Source: Bdellovibrionaceae bacterium UBA2351
GTDB taxonomy: Bacteria; Bdellovibrionota; Bdellovibrionia; Bdellovibrionales; Bdellovibrionaceae
Assembly (NCBI GenBank): GCA_002344565.1
Contig: DDTZ01000033.1
Coordinates: 1,049 to 24,312, forward strand
Direction: 5' to 3'
Length of the DNA: 23,264 bases
The notes below the pieces were generated by a model. The model made no database searches. It was not told the DNA's origin and saw nothing but the letters and a program-made list of their open reading frames with translations. The position numbers and the translations under genes are program-made. Below are positions 7,736 to 16,470 of this stretch, in pieces; within the stretch, counting starts at the first letter, position 1, and each line of letters begins with the position of its first letter.

Positions 7736-9323
7736 ATGCGACGATTTTAGTCAGTTGCTTTGTTACATCCTGCAATTCGGATGCTCCGCTCAAAATTGAT
7801 TCAGCAAAAAAATCATTTTCGTTAACCACGGTGATCAATTCTTTTGAAGCACCTTCAAGAACATTGAGTGAGTTGGACGCTTCAGATGAGCCTTTGACCT
7901 GTTCAGAATTTGCAGCGCTGATACTTTCGGCTTTCGCACTTGACTGCGTAGCCATTTGCGCCACTTTTGTTATTAGCTCTAGTGATTCCTTCGTACGTTT
8001 TAATCCCTCTTGAACAGAATTTGAGACATCCTTTAAATTTTCTCCAAAACTTTTTTCAATATCTTTGGTCAAGACCAAAACCTGCTCACTTGATCCAGCA
8101 ACTATAGAGGAAATTTCTTTCGAGATCACCCCACTTAAACTCGCCAATTTTCCTACTTCCTCAGCAACAACTGAAAATCCCGCTCCAGCTTCACCGGCTC
8201 GAGCTGCCTCGACAGAAGCATTAAAAGAAAGAAGCTTTGTTTGAAAAACGATATCATTAATCGCATTTGTCTTTTCAGAAATTTGGCTAATGATACTGGT
8301 AACCCCTTGGAGCTTACCTGTATTTTCAGACACCGACTTTTCCAAATTTTCTTGAGCGCTTTTAATCATCTGCATAGAAACACTAAGAGAATTCAAAATC
8401 TTCAGACTTTGATCAGCTGCCATTTTTGTATTTTCGGCGATAGACGAAGATTCCCTCGCCGATTCTGATGTTTTACTAAGCATGGCATTCATTTGATTCA
8501 CTGCAACCGCAGTCTGTTGTATTGATGTAGCCTGTGTCTTACTAGATTCTGTCAGCTGACTAGAACTTTGGGACAGACCTTTTGCGGTAGCCATAAGTTT
8601 TTCCGAGTCAGACTTAACAATTTCGATAGCATTTTTAACTGGTACAATAACTCGAAAATATTGTCTTAAACCACCTGCAAATGAAATAAATGTTGAAACA
8701 ATAAGCGCCAATCCAAACCAGAAGAAATTCTCTTGCTTCATAAGATTCACTTCTGCTTGAACATCATCTGCGTAAACGCCGTTACCAAGAACCCAGCCCC
8801 AAGGGGCAAAAAGCTTAACAAATGATGTCTTAGGCTGAGGATCTTTCATTTTCGGCTTAGGCCAAAAATAGTCTACATAGCCTTCATTGGAAGTCTTTAC
8901 CACTTCAACCATTTCGACAAATATTCTTTTTCCGTTTGGATCTGTTAAACCCTTTAGATCGGTTCCATTTAGCTTTTCGACCATTGGGTGCATGACCATC
9001 TTTACATCCATCGTATGAATCCAAAAATACTCGCTGCCACCGTATCGAAATTTCTTAATTTGAGCTGCCGCCGCCGCCTGCGCTTCCGCACGAGACATTG
9101 CTCCTGACTTTTCTTTTTCATAGAAATAGCTGAGGGTTTGAAAGACTGATTCCACAGCGATTTTTACTGATTGTTTTTTACTGTTTACAATTTTAGTTTC
9201 ATAGCTTGGTAAGGTAACCATTAAAAATGCAACTACCAGTGGAACACTTGCCAATACAGAGGCTCCAATAAAAAACTTAAGAGCACCAAAACTTTTGGCT
9301 AGATCAACAAAAAATTTCAACAT
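7734..9323 (-). CDS. Methyl-accepting chemotaxis protein with single Cache domain
   Basis: A 529-residue chemoreceptor. The start is ATG 9323, preceded by GAGGTAGGT; a GTG at 9341 is in frame but would add six residues and overlap that site. TM1 is at about residues 13-36. A periplasmic sCache_2-type sensor follows at about 37-185, with FRYGGSEYFWIHTMD, MVMHP, GKRIFVEMV, and APWGWVLGNGVY, typical of domains binding small organic acids. TM2 is at about 190-208. A HAMP domain is not evident. A long coiled coil carries the MCP hairpin tip EAARAGEAGAGFSVVAEEV at 362-380, which contacts CheA and CheW. No CheR/CheB pentapeptide is seen at the C-terminus. It is transcribed alone or at the end of the minus-strand series. 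Confidence 0.95.
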   Translation of the reverse strand: MLKFFVDLAKSFGALKFFIGASVLASVPLVVAFLMVTLPSYETKIVNSKKQSVKIAVESVFQTLSYFYEKEKSGAMSRAEAQAAAAAQIKKFRYGGSEYFWIHTMDVKMVMHPMVEKLNGTDLKGLTDPNGKRIFVEMVEVVKTSNEGYVDYFWPKPKMKDPQPKTSFVKLFAPWGWVLGNGVYADDVQAEVNLMKQENFFWFGLALIVSTFISFAGGLRQYFRVIVPVKNAIEIVKSDSEKLMATAKGLSQSSSQLTESSKTQATSIQQTAVAVNQMNAMLSKTSESARESSSIAENTKMAADQSLKILNSLSVSMQMIKSAQENLEKSVSENTGKLQGVTSIISQISEKTNAINDIVFQTKLLSFNASVEAARAGEAGAGFSVVAEEVGKLASLSGVISKEISSIVAGSSEQVLVLTKDIEKSFGENLKDVSNSVQEGLKRTKESLELITKVAQMATQSSAKAESISAANSEQVKGSSEASNSLNVLEGASKELITVVNENDFFAESILSGASELQDVTKQLTKIVA

Positions 9324-9343
9324 ACCTACCTCGACTACCACAT

Positions 9344-9353
9344 AGTCTATCGG
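9344..9353 (-). promoter_or_regulatory. Possible sigma-28-like -10 element of the chemoreceptor
   Basis: On the minus strand TCCGATAGAC lies about 21 bp before the chemoreceptor ATG and resembles the flagellar sigma-28 -10 box (GCCGATAA). No TAAA -35 element is found at the usual 15-bp distance, so this is weak. Confidence 0.2.
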
Positions 9354-9427
9354 AAAAACGCAAGGGGTGCATAAATGAAGAAATCTAAATTTAAAAATGT
9401 AGAGGGGTCCGAATCGAAGTTAAAGCC

Positions 9428-11497
9428 CTAAGCCGTCTTTTTATTTGATGTCTCATTCATCAGAACGAGTTGCAATTTTTGAATTCGCTCTTTGATCATA
9501 GGATTTGGCGACGTTTTTAGTTTATTTGAAATAGTCACACAATTAGCCAGCAACGTGTTCGTTTTAAAAACAACTGGATCATGGATATAATAATAGCGAA
9601 GAGTTTCTTCAATTACGTATAAGGCGCTGGCTTGAAATAAAACTTGGGACGATTCCATCCAGCCAATCAAAGTTTTAGTATTGGATTTAGTTATGGATTT
9701 TTTCATCTCAGCCAATAGGAAGTTTGCGCTGATGCGATTGTTGTCTTTCCAATTTAAAATGATCGTCTGCATTTCTTTAGAATCATAGCCAAAGCGGCAA
9801 AGGACCTCGGTAGCGTTGGCTACAATGCGTGGCTGCGAACACAGAAGGTAGCTTTTAATCAAAGCGCCCCAAGGCTGTGTCCATAAATCGGGATGCACCA
9901 ATGAGACGGTCATTAAAATCAACGAGTTCAAGAAAGGATATTCTTTGCATTTAACAGTGATCAGCTGAAAGTGATCCGATAGAATTTGAAAAAGTTGATT
10001 CACAATCGGAGCGTTTTTGATCCCTAGTTCGACTCCTTTTAGGTGTTGAACTAGGAAAGCGACTTCGTTCCACTTATGTTCAAATAGGGCCTGATTTAAA
10101 ACTTGGAGGGCTGCTAGAATGTCGTGCTGACCGCGGAAGTATGTCAGGCCTTGCATAGCGGCTTGTTGAGCTGATTCGCTTGGAGCCAGCATGCTGTGGT
10201 TAAAGAATTCTTTTAAGGTAACGAATTCTTTTATCTCTAAGATTTCGGAATGATCTTGGAAGCCTTTTAAGTCCACCATTTTAGACACAGGGTTGTTCAT
10301 ATAAGGAATTGCGGATTCCATGCCTTCTTTTTTAATAATCAGTGTGTTCTCAGATTTATCGCTTACACAACCAAGCATACGAACAGATTCAATTAAGGGA
10401 ACGCCGGCAAAAGCATAGCCGTTGTTTAACCGAACGAATCTTAGAGTGCCGTTTGAAATCGATGCTTTTAGAAGGAAGCGGTGTTTATGCTCGGAAAAAA
10501 TTTTCTTGTCCAATTCTTGGGCCCATTCGAACAGTGCACGAACACAGAATAGGGCGAACCGCGGATCTTGGTTTTTCATGATAAAAACAATCTCATCCCC
10601 GATGATTTGGTAAATTTCACCATCAAAGCGATTTATAACATCATTAGCAACGGAGAAGTATTCATTTAGAACACTAACAATGTGCTCTTCTTTTTTCTGA
10701 AGGAAAATTTGCGTGTAGCCGTTCAAGTCGATACGGATCACAGAACATGGAATCTGAGTCAAATGAGGAGTCTGATTATCAATTTCAGAATGGACAGCAA
10801 GCCCAACCGTATTCTGAAGATGATGTATCTTTTCAGATTTTTCCGAGTTCATTTTATCCAGCATGTACGTAGATTCAATCAACGTCTGCGCTTCACGAGA
10901 CCGCGCTTTGATTTTAGAAATGTCACCTTTAGTGCCCTTTTGAAGCATACGATCCAGGGTCAGGAAATCTTTCATTACGAGATAGACCAGGAATCCAAGG
11001 AACGCGGTGATGATGAAGACGTCTTTGATGAAGATGTAGATGTTTTGTTTTTGTCCTTCCAAAAAGTATGTCCAGAAATCGGTAGAAAAACCGACGCTGA
11101 CAATGTTGTCTCCAATTTTAATAGGTTTTACGATTTGATCTTTATATTTTAAAGGAGTTCCGTAGGATGCAATCCGACGATCATGAGTTTTCTCGCAGCC
11201 CGAAACTCCATTAGGTGAATACTCGAACAATACTTGGTCTCTATCCTTAATACAGTAGTAATTAATCAGATCGATTTCAACTGCGCCATCGAAGTGCTCT
11301 TTAAGCGCTTCGATATTTCCGGTCATCACAAGAGTTTGAGCGACAGATAGCAGATGCTCGACTCTTTTTAGCCTAGCCATATCGTTATCTGTTTTCCTAT
11401 CAGTCGTCGCGTATAAAGTTTGCCCGAACGACAAAAGAATATAAGAAACCCAAAAAACAGCAATGATGATTAATAAAAACGATTTTCTTTTCATCAT
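9428..11497 (-). CDS. Membrane class III cyclase-like protein with divergent active site
   Basis: A 689-residue protein. TM1 at about residues 6-25 and TM2 at about 155-174 enclose a roughly 130-residue periplasmic sensor with two Cys (82 and 101). A cytoplasmic class III adenylate/guanylate cyclase-like domain follows at about 245-430. Both metal-binding Asp residues are present (Asp257 in IRIDLNGYT, Asp301 in IIGDE), as is the transition-state Arg in SVRML (373). The adenine-selecting Lys position holds Gln297, and the transition-state Asn position holds Ile369. Activity may therefore be altered or lost. Residues 440-689 are all-helical and look like HEAT/ARM repeats. The double ATG leaves the first Met uncertain. 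It follows the Cys-rich secreted gene by 31 bp. Confidence 0.78.
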   Translation of the reverse strand: MMKRKSFLLIIIAVFWVSYILLSFGQTLYATTDRKTDNDMARLKRVEHLLSVAQTLVMTGNIEALKEHFDGAVEIDLINYYCIKDRDQVLFEYSPNGVSGCEKTHDRRIASYGTPLKYKDQIVKPIKIGDNIVSVGFSTDFWTYFLEGQKQNIYIFIKDVFIITAFLGFLVYLVMKDFLTLDRMLQKGTKGDISKIKARSREAQTLIESTYMLDKMNSEKSEKIHHLQNTVGLAVHSEIDNQTPHLTQIPCSVIRIDLNGYTQIFLQKKEEHIVSVLNEYFSVANDVINRFDGEIYQIIGDEIVFIMKNQDPRFALFCVRALFEWAQELDKKIFSEHKHRFLLKASISNGTLRFVRLNNGYAFAGVPLIESVRMLGCVSDKSENTLIIKKEGMESAIPYMNNPVSKMVDLKGFQDHSEILEIKEFVTLKEFFNHSMLAPSESAQQAAMQGLTYFRGQHDILAALQVLNQALFEHKWNEVAFLVQHLKGVELGIKNAPIVNQLFQILSDHFQLITVKCKEYPFLNSLILMTVSLVHPDLWTQPWGALIKSYLLCSQPRIVANATEVLCRFGYDSKEMQTIILNWKDNNRISANFLLAEMKKSITKSNTKTLIGWMESSQVLFQASALYVIEETLRYYYIHDPVVFKTNTLLANCVTISNKLKTSPNPMIKERIQKLQLVLMNETSNKKTA

Positions 11498-11528
11498 TTG
11501 CTAACTATCCCCCATCCCATATCTAGAC

Positions 11529-13328
11529 CTACTTCTTGGCAACTTTTAACGCTGTAAATTTTGAACCGTCATCACGAAACACATATTTCGCTTTCGCCAT
11601 CGACTCGCCAGCTACATCGCCAGATTGATTCATTACCCGAATGCCCTTACTTGCCAGAAGCTTACTTAATTTTTCATCAGAATAAATAAGACCACGCAAG
11701 TTGCCCGCTTCTTCCTTAAAGAAAGAATTAATCTGTGCTGGTGAATTTAACTGAGTAACTTTCTTTTGTGCACTGGCGATATCTGCAGAGTTAAATGCTT
11801 CAGTGTTAGAAGCACCTTCCGCTACACCTGCTGCCGAACCCGAGCCCCCCGAACCTCCGCCACCGCTTAAACCTAGTGAACGTGGTCCGCCACCAATTGG
11901 TCCGCTAGAATCACTAGCTGTCGACCGCTGAAGAGAAGGCTTTCCGGCAGTGCCCGAATCCGTAGCCCCAGATTTTTGAGCGATAATACCCGCAGCTACT
12001 GCAGAAGTACCAGAGGCAGCGATCAAAGCATCTGGGTTCAAAGTCGTATCTGAATTAGTTGTGGGAGTTTTTCTAGTAACAGAAACTACGCCAGTTGCGG
12101 CGCTTAACTTACCAAGCGATCCCCCACCACCAATAACTCCAACTCTACCCGACGTGGGAACCGAATTTGCGATATTAGAAAGTTTCTGATACACCGGAGC
12201 AAACGCTTGCCCAGCCTGAAAAGCCGCAGCAGTAGGAATTGTATTACGAACAGCGCCAGCAGCTATGGTACCTTCGGAAGGAGTAACACCAGCGGCAGTA
12301 CCAGAACCAGGTACAGCCTGATCAACCTGTGCCAACGCGGGAGCTAACCCGATAGGCTTGCCAATTTGCGAAGCCATAGCTTCGGGCATAGGTTTTTGTT
12401 CGATGGGGACGATGTCTGCTTTGGCAACGCCAAATCCTGCTCTATCTGCAGTATTAGCATCGGTAAAGCGGTCCGTCCCAACACCGGTGCCAAGATTACA
12501 CATTACATTTTTATCATCCAACTCTAGAATCGACTCTTCAACTATTGTGCACATGACTTTATCGATTTCAAGTTTTCCGTTTTCATAGAATCCGTCGAAG
12601 CCTTCCAAACATGCTAAACCACTTATCCAGTCAGAAGAGTACATTTTTCCAATGATAATTTTTTTAAATTTATCTAAAGTGGGTTGTTTTAGTTTAATCA
12701 TCTCGCCAATATCACTAAAGGTATCCCCATGTTTTCTACCAACACATCTGCCCAGAAGTGATTCGGGGTGAGTAAACGAGAGATTCATATTGTGTTCGAA
12801 AACTGAAATTTTATTTTTAATTGCCACTACGGCTTGATCCGAAGCCTTGTTACAACTATTTTTTGAAAACTCCGACTCTTCAATAAATTCATTTGAAAAA
12901 AGTCCTACAGTTTGAACTGATTTACCTAATATGGTATCGCAATGCCCTTTGGAACGAATTGATTCGGAATATCCTTTTTTCGCTGCACTAAAATCTTTTT
13001 TATACTTCTCGCATACATTTTTATTTATTTTACAGAGCTTTTTACTTGCATCACATTCTGCTTTTTCTTGAGTTGATGAGGAAAATAAATTGAGCGCATT
13101 AAATTGATCATCGTTGATATCAAATTTCATACTTTTCAGTTTTTCTTTAATATTTACGGTACAAATATTCTTGTTTTTAATTTCGCATTGAATATTTACA
13201 GTTTCGCCATTGCATTTGAAAGAATATTTACGAAGCTCAACATTTTTTTCGATTAAAGTACATACAGCTCTAGCATTAAAACTAAAAAATAAAAGTAGCA
13301 GTGAGGCTATTATTTTTATATGGCTCAT
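11529..13328 (-). CDS. Large Cys-rich, Ala/Gly/Ser low-complexity secreted protein
   Basis: A 599-residue exported protein of no recognised family. The signal peptide (MSHIKIIASLLLLFFSFNARA) is cut at ARA near residue 21. The first 280 mature residues carry 13 Cys (for example 23, 39, 48, 56, 92, 99, 106, 130), suggesting a disulfide-rich fold. Residues of about 290-510 are low complexity: Ala, Gly, Ser, Thr and Pro with Gly-rich runs such as GGGSGGSGSAAG, probably a flexible linker. The last 90 residues are again ordered (FFKEEAGNLRGLIYSDEKL, VFRDDGSKFTALKVAKK). No strong ribosome-binding site precedes the ATG. It lies between a secreted protease/SDR pair and the cyclase-like gene, all on the minus strand. 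Confidence 0.75.
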   Translation of the reverse strand: MSHIKIIASLLLLFFSFNARAVCTLIEKNVELRKYSFKCNGETVNIQCEIKNKNICTVNIKEKLKSMKFDINDDQFNALNLFSSSTQEKAECDASKKLCKINKNVCEKYKKDFSAAKKGYSESIRSKGHCDTILGKSVQTVGLFSNEFIEESEFSKNSCNKASDQAVVAIKNKISVFEHNMNLSFTHPESLLGRCVGRKHGDTFSDIGEMIKLKQPTLDKFKKIIIGKMYSSDWISGLACLEGFDGFYENGKLEIDKVMCTIVEESILELDDKNVMCNLGTGVGTDRFTDANTADRAGFGVAKADIVPIEQKPMPEAMASQIGKPIGLAPALAQVDQAVPGSGTAAGVTPSEGTIAAGAVRNTIPTAAAFQAGQAFAPVYQKLSNIANSVPTSGRVGVIGGGGSLGKLSAATGVVSVTRKTPTTNSDTTLNPDALIAASGTSAVAAGIIAQKSGATDSGTAGKPSLQRSTASDSSGPIGGGPRSLGLSGGGGSGGSGSAAGVAEGASNTEAFNSADIASAQKKVTQLNSPAQINSFFKEEAGNLRGLIYSDEKLSKLLASKGIRVMNQSGDVAGESMAKAKYVFRDDGSKFTALKVAKK

Positions 13329-13391
13329 AGTATTTAATTAATCGGGAAAAATTGGTAAATACTTAAGCTTATTCAGGAATTTTAATAATTC

Positions 13392-14039
13392 TTATTTTTT
13401 AATTTCACTGGAATCGACTATTTTATATCCAGTTTCTATGTCTAAACTATCGTCTACCATAGCCTTAGCTAACTCGTTTACAGATGTGACTACTGGCCTT
13501 AGAAAGTCATTGCCTAAAACTGACTTCAAACCCTTTACAACTACTATAGAAAGCGATTCAAAAAATCTGAAATCTTCTCTATCTCCGAACAGCAAACCCG
13601 GTCTGAATATTGTTATCGAGCCTAATCCCTTATTTAAAATTGCTTGTTCCGCCTCACCTTTAGTCCTGTTATAGAAAAACTTAGATTTTGAATCTGCACC
13701 CTTCGCCGAAATTAAAAGAAATTTAGATGCACCTACTGTTTTAGCTAGTTCTGCGAAATCAGTTATGCCGTAAAAATCTACTTTTCTGAAATTTTCTTTG
13801 CTTCCAGCTTGTTTGATCGTAGAACCTAAACAGCAAAAAAATACCGATTTCTTAGTATTCAGATCAACCTTTGAGATCTCACTTAGATCTTTTATAATTA
13901 TATTTAAAATCTTCGGATGATTATTTTTTAGGGGCCGTCTACCAATAGATATAATTTTTGAATAAAGATCGTTTCTGATTAACTCTTCAATTAAAAGATT
14001 GCCAACCAAACCCGTTGCCCCTGCTACAACAGCTTCCAT
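13392..14039 (-). CDS. Atypical short-chain dehydrogenase (HTATIP2/TIP30-like)
   Basis: A 215-residue NAD(P)-binding Rossmann protein of the atypical SDR group that includes HTATIP2/TIP30 and yeast Him1. The nucleotide motif GATGLVG is at residues 7-13, directly after the first strand, which favours ATG 14039. A GTG at 14048 would add MNN and overlap the previous gene. FCCLGST at about 68-74, Ser111, and the YxxxK pair Tyr123/Lys127 in YNRTK match the family; IFRPGLLFG follows. These proteins usually act as NADPH sensors or reductases of unknown substrate. It has no signal peptide, so it is cytoplasmic. It is translationally close to the upstream secreted protease and probably shares its transcript. 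Confidence 0.88.
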   Translation of the reverse strand: MEAVVAGATGLVGNLLIEELIRNDLYSKIISIGRRPLKNNHPKILNIIIKDLSEISKVDLNTKKSVFFCCLGSTIKQAGSKENFRKVDFYGITDFAELAKTVGASKFLLISAKGADSKSKFFYNRTKGEAEQAILNKGLGSITIFRPGLLFGDREDFRFFESLSIVVVKGLKSVLGNDFLRPVVTSVNELAKAMVDDSLDIETGYKIVDSSEIKK

Positions 14040-14040
14040 G

Positions 14041-15081
14041 TTATTCACATTCGCTATCTAAATCAGCGATATCTTTGCCAGTAGATTGTTTGTATCGTTC
14101 AGCTAAATTTTGGAATGAAGAAATATAATTAGCACCTTTTACATCTGCTGTTCTAGCAGATACATCTACCGCCGCGTGTCCAGTTGCGCTATTTTTATCT
14201 GCAAATACACCTACTAATTCATTTGGTTTTGCTTCTGAAACACAGCCACCACCAGACATTCCAGGATAAGAGATAGCATTTGTCAAAACCCCTTTAGCAG
14301 TTTCGCCAGCGAAAATTTTCGCATCTTTTTGATGCCATAAAACTCTATCAGAGATAGTTTTTGATAACTTAGTTTGATTGTTATATTCTGGGTAACCCCA
14401 GCAATTGACTCTATTGCCACTGCTTGAAGTAGTGATCTGAGTTGTTTTTAACTTGAAGAAATTGTTATCTTTTTTATCGTAATTTTTTAACTTTAAAATT
14501 ACCAAGTCACTTTTACCATAGAATCTGCGGCTTAAGCAGTTACCGTTTAAATCTTTTTTCTCGCAAACGAAATCAGTATTTTCTTTTGTCATTTTAAAGA
14601 AAACTTGAGCACCGGCCTTGTTTTCGAACATTTCTGAATCACAAGTCTGACCACTATGAAAGTTCACATCAAAATGTTCTGAATCTTTCAATGCTGGTTT
14701 GTCTTGTGAGTCAACTGGGATATCAGTGCTACCATATAAAAGGTGAGCAGAGGTAATGATATGGCAGCTAGATATTTTTTGCCCTGAAGCAGCGCTTGTT
14801 CCATCTGTAAACTGAGCAGAAACTGCACCCGTTGCTTTATTCATTAACTCATTTTTAGATCTGTCATATGGGATAAGTCTTTGGCTGTTAACTTCACGCT
14901 GTGCTTCAACTGATAGCTTACCGATATCAGATTTGCATTTACTAGCGTCGTTTTTAAAGCATTCATCAAGCTCTTCAGAAGCTTCGATAAGGTCTTTAAC
15001 AGCTTGAGTATCAAAACATGAGTTATTAGCGAACACTTGTTGTGCTAGTATCATTGTGATAATCAGTGTTAATGCTTTCAT
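14041..15081 (-). CDS. Secreted trypsin-like serine protease
   Basis: A 346-residue S1-fold protease. The signal peptide (MKALTLIITMILAQQVFA) is cut at VFA, and GAGGAG 6 nt before the ATG supports the start. The catalytic triad is visible: His113 in ITSAHLL, Asp192 in KSDLVILKL, and Ser276 in GMSGGGC. Residues 20-85 form an N-terminal helical, Cys-containing segment that could be a propeptide or inhibitory arm. Eleven Cys residues suggest a disulfide-bonded, exported enzyme. No PDZ domain follows, so it is trypsin-like rather than DegP-like. It is the first gene of the minus-strand pair with the SDR. The 376-bp gap upstream holds its promoter. Such secreted proteases are abundant in predatory bacteria, but its substrate is unknown. 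Confidence 0.9.
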   Translation of the reverse strand: MKALTLIITMILAQQVFANNSCFDTQAVKDLIEASEELDECFKNDASKCKSDIGKLSVEAQREVNSQRLIPYDRSKNELMNKATGAVSAQFTDGTSAASGQKISSCHIITSAHLLYGSTDIPVDSQDKPALKDSEHFDVNFHSGQTCDSEMFENKAGAQVFFKMTKENTDFVCEKKDLNGNCLSRRFYGKSDLVILKLKNYDKKDNNFFKLKTTQITTSSSGNRVNCWGYPEYNNQTKLSKTISDRVLWHQKDAKIFAGETAKGVLTNAISYPGMSGGGCVSEAKPNELVGVFADKNSATGHAAVDVSARTADVKGANYISSFQNLAERYKQSTGKDIADLDSECE

Positions 15082-15457
15082 GTTAAGCTCCTCAATTAGT
15101 GTGTCTGGCTATCTAAATATCCAATATTCGTACCTGTCGCAAACTGAATCGCCTTAACCTATTGGTTCCAATAAAGAATACATGGTCTTTGGGGATGAAA
15201 GTCTCTAAATGAGAAAAATATCAATAACTTAGGAGCAAATTGCGTCCGTCACGGTACCCAAAGTTGTTACTTTTGTTATGTTACTCGTATCGTAAATACT
15301 CACTTTCATTGATATAAACTTACTTGAATTAGGCCAAAAGCATACACTCTCCACCCCGTCTACCCAACTAGAGGCCAATTACACTTCATCCTTAACAAAT
15401 AATTTAATTATTCACCCTTTAATATGTAGGATTGAGGCTGAACCTTTCGGAGGAAAA
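15082..15457. other. Divergent intergenic region with a palindrome
   Basis: A 376-bp gap between the protease (-) and the SnoaL-like gene (+), expected to hold both promoters. The clearest element is TATTGG-TT-CCAATA (15160-15173), a 14-bp palindrome just upstream of the proposed protease promoter that could be a regulator site. The plus-strand gene has a strong GGAGG at its start, but no convincing -10/-35 pair was found. No gene is seen. Confidence 0.4.
15114..15142 (-). promoter_or_regulatory. Possible sigma-70 promoter of the protease gene
   Basis: On the minus strand TTGCGA (15142-15137) and TATTTA (15119-15114) are separated by 17 bp, about 35 bp before the protease ATG. Matches to consensus are 4/6 and 3/6. 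Confidence 0.3.
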
Positions 15458-15859
15458 ATGGAAGCAACAGAAATTGTAAAAAAATATTTTGACTACTTCA
15501 ATTCAGGTAACAACGAGGGCATGATTTCTTTGTTAGATAAAGATGTCGCACACGAAGTTAATCAAGGAGACCCAAGAAAAGGTACTCAACTCTTCAAGGA
15601 ATTCATGAAGCACATGGATACATGCTACAAAGAAAATTTGCGCGATATCGTGATAATGAGTAGTCCAAGTTCGAAAAATCGAGTTTCTGCTGAATTTATA
15701 GTGGATGGAATCTATCTAAAAACTGATAACGGACTTCCAGAAGCTAGAAATCAAAAATATTCTGTTAGAGCGGGAACATTTTTTGAAGTTTCCGACGGAA
15801 AAATATCAAGAATAACAACATACTATAATTTGCCTCTGTGGATCAAAGCAGTTCAGTGA
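15458..15859 (+). CDS. SnoaL/NTF2-like (ketosteroid isomerase-related) protein
   Basis: A 133-residue protein with the NTF2-like cone fold of the ketosteroid-isomerase-related group (TIGR02096 type): EIVKKYFDYFNSGN at the start, the variable pocket region with VAHEVNQGDPRKG, then GTFFEVSDGKISRITTYYNLP near the end. Proteins of this fold are small isomerases, cyclases or binding proteins; the specific reaction is unknown. GGAGG just before the ATG is a strong ribosome-binding site. It is the first gene of a three-gene unit; its TGA overlaps the start of the GNAT gene, so it is probably translated with it. Confidence 0.85.
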   Translation: MEATEIVKKYFDYFNSGNNEGMISLLDKDVAHEVNQGDPRKGTQLFKEFMKHMDTCYKENLRDIVIMSSPSSKNRVSAEFIVDGIYLKTDNGLPEARNQKYSVRAGTFFEVSDGKISRITTYYNLPLWIKAVQ

Positions 15860-16470
15860 TCAATTTTTCTGATATAGAATTTCGACTACTAAAAGGATCA
15901 GACATCTCGAAATATAAGAGCGAGCTCGCTTCCATACGAATTGAAATATTTAGAGATTTCCCTTATCTGTATGAAGGCGATCTAGAATATGAAGAAAAAT
16001 ACGTAAAGGTTTATGAGCGGTCTAAAGAAAGCTTGGTAGTATTGGCGGTGCATGAAGGCAGAGTCGTTGGTGCGACCACCGCTCTGCCATTAAGAGACGA
16101 AACTGACTATCTTAAAAAGCCTTTAGTCGAAAACAATTTTTCCATCGACAACATCTTCTACTTCGGTGAAAGTATTCTCAAAAATCAGTATCGAGGTTTA
16201 GGCGTGGGTAAGAAATTTTTCGAATTTCGCGAAAGACATGCGATGTCTTTTAAAAAGTATAGCACAACTTGCTTCTGCGCTGTCACTCGGCCAGAAAATC
16301 ATCCCAGCAAACCATCGACCTACGCACCTTTAGATAATTTTTGGATTAACATGGGTTACAAGAAGGACCCACGCCTCATTGCCTCGTTTCCATGGAAAGA
16401 TATTGGAGACGCAATCGAAACTGAAAAACCAATGACGTATTGGTTGAAAGAATGGAAAAATGAATTTTAA
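15856..16470 (+). CDS. GNAT-family N-acetyltransferase
   Basis: A 204-residue acetyltransferase that would move acetyl from acetyl-CoA to an amine. The acetyl-CoA loop is clear: ESILKNQYRGLGVGKKFF, with QYRGLGVG at about residues 111-118. I chose GTG 15856, which gives a 4-bp GTGA overlap with the upstream stop; an earlier GTG at 15838 would add six residues. The C-terminal half (FCAVTRPENHP, NFWINMGYKKD) resembles the GNAT domain found next to or fused with nitrilases. It overlaps the following nitrilase gene by 11 bp. The substrate is unknown. Confidence 0.88.
   Translation: MINFSDIEFRLLKGSDISKYKSELASIRIEIFRDFPYLYEGDLEYEEKYVKVYERSKESLVVLAVHEGRVVGATTALPLRDETDYLKKPLVENNFSIDNIFYFGESILKNQYRGLGVGKKFFEFRERHAMSFKKYSTTCFCAVTRPENHPSKPSTYAPLDNFWINMGYKKDPRLIASFPWKDIGDAIETEKPMTYWLKEWKNEF

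Noticed and set aside
7509..9350. ACATAGTCTAT occurs both in the 7.5 kb gap and before the chemoreceptor gene
   Set aside because: A shared 11-mer is expected by chance in an AT-rich window of this size.
9375..9431. 18-codon plus-strand frame with AAGGGG upstream, between the chemoreceptor and cyclase genes
   Set aside because: It runs antisense to the chemoreceptor upstream region and the cyclase end, and has no recognisable sequence character; probably chance.
10682..11152. Long plus-strand open frame opposite the cyclase gene
   Set aside because: Antisense shadow: no start signals and composition unlike real proteins, while the minus-strand frame has clear domains.
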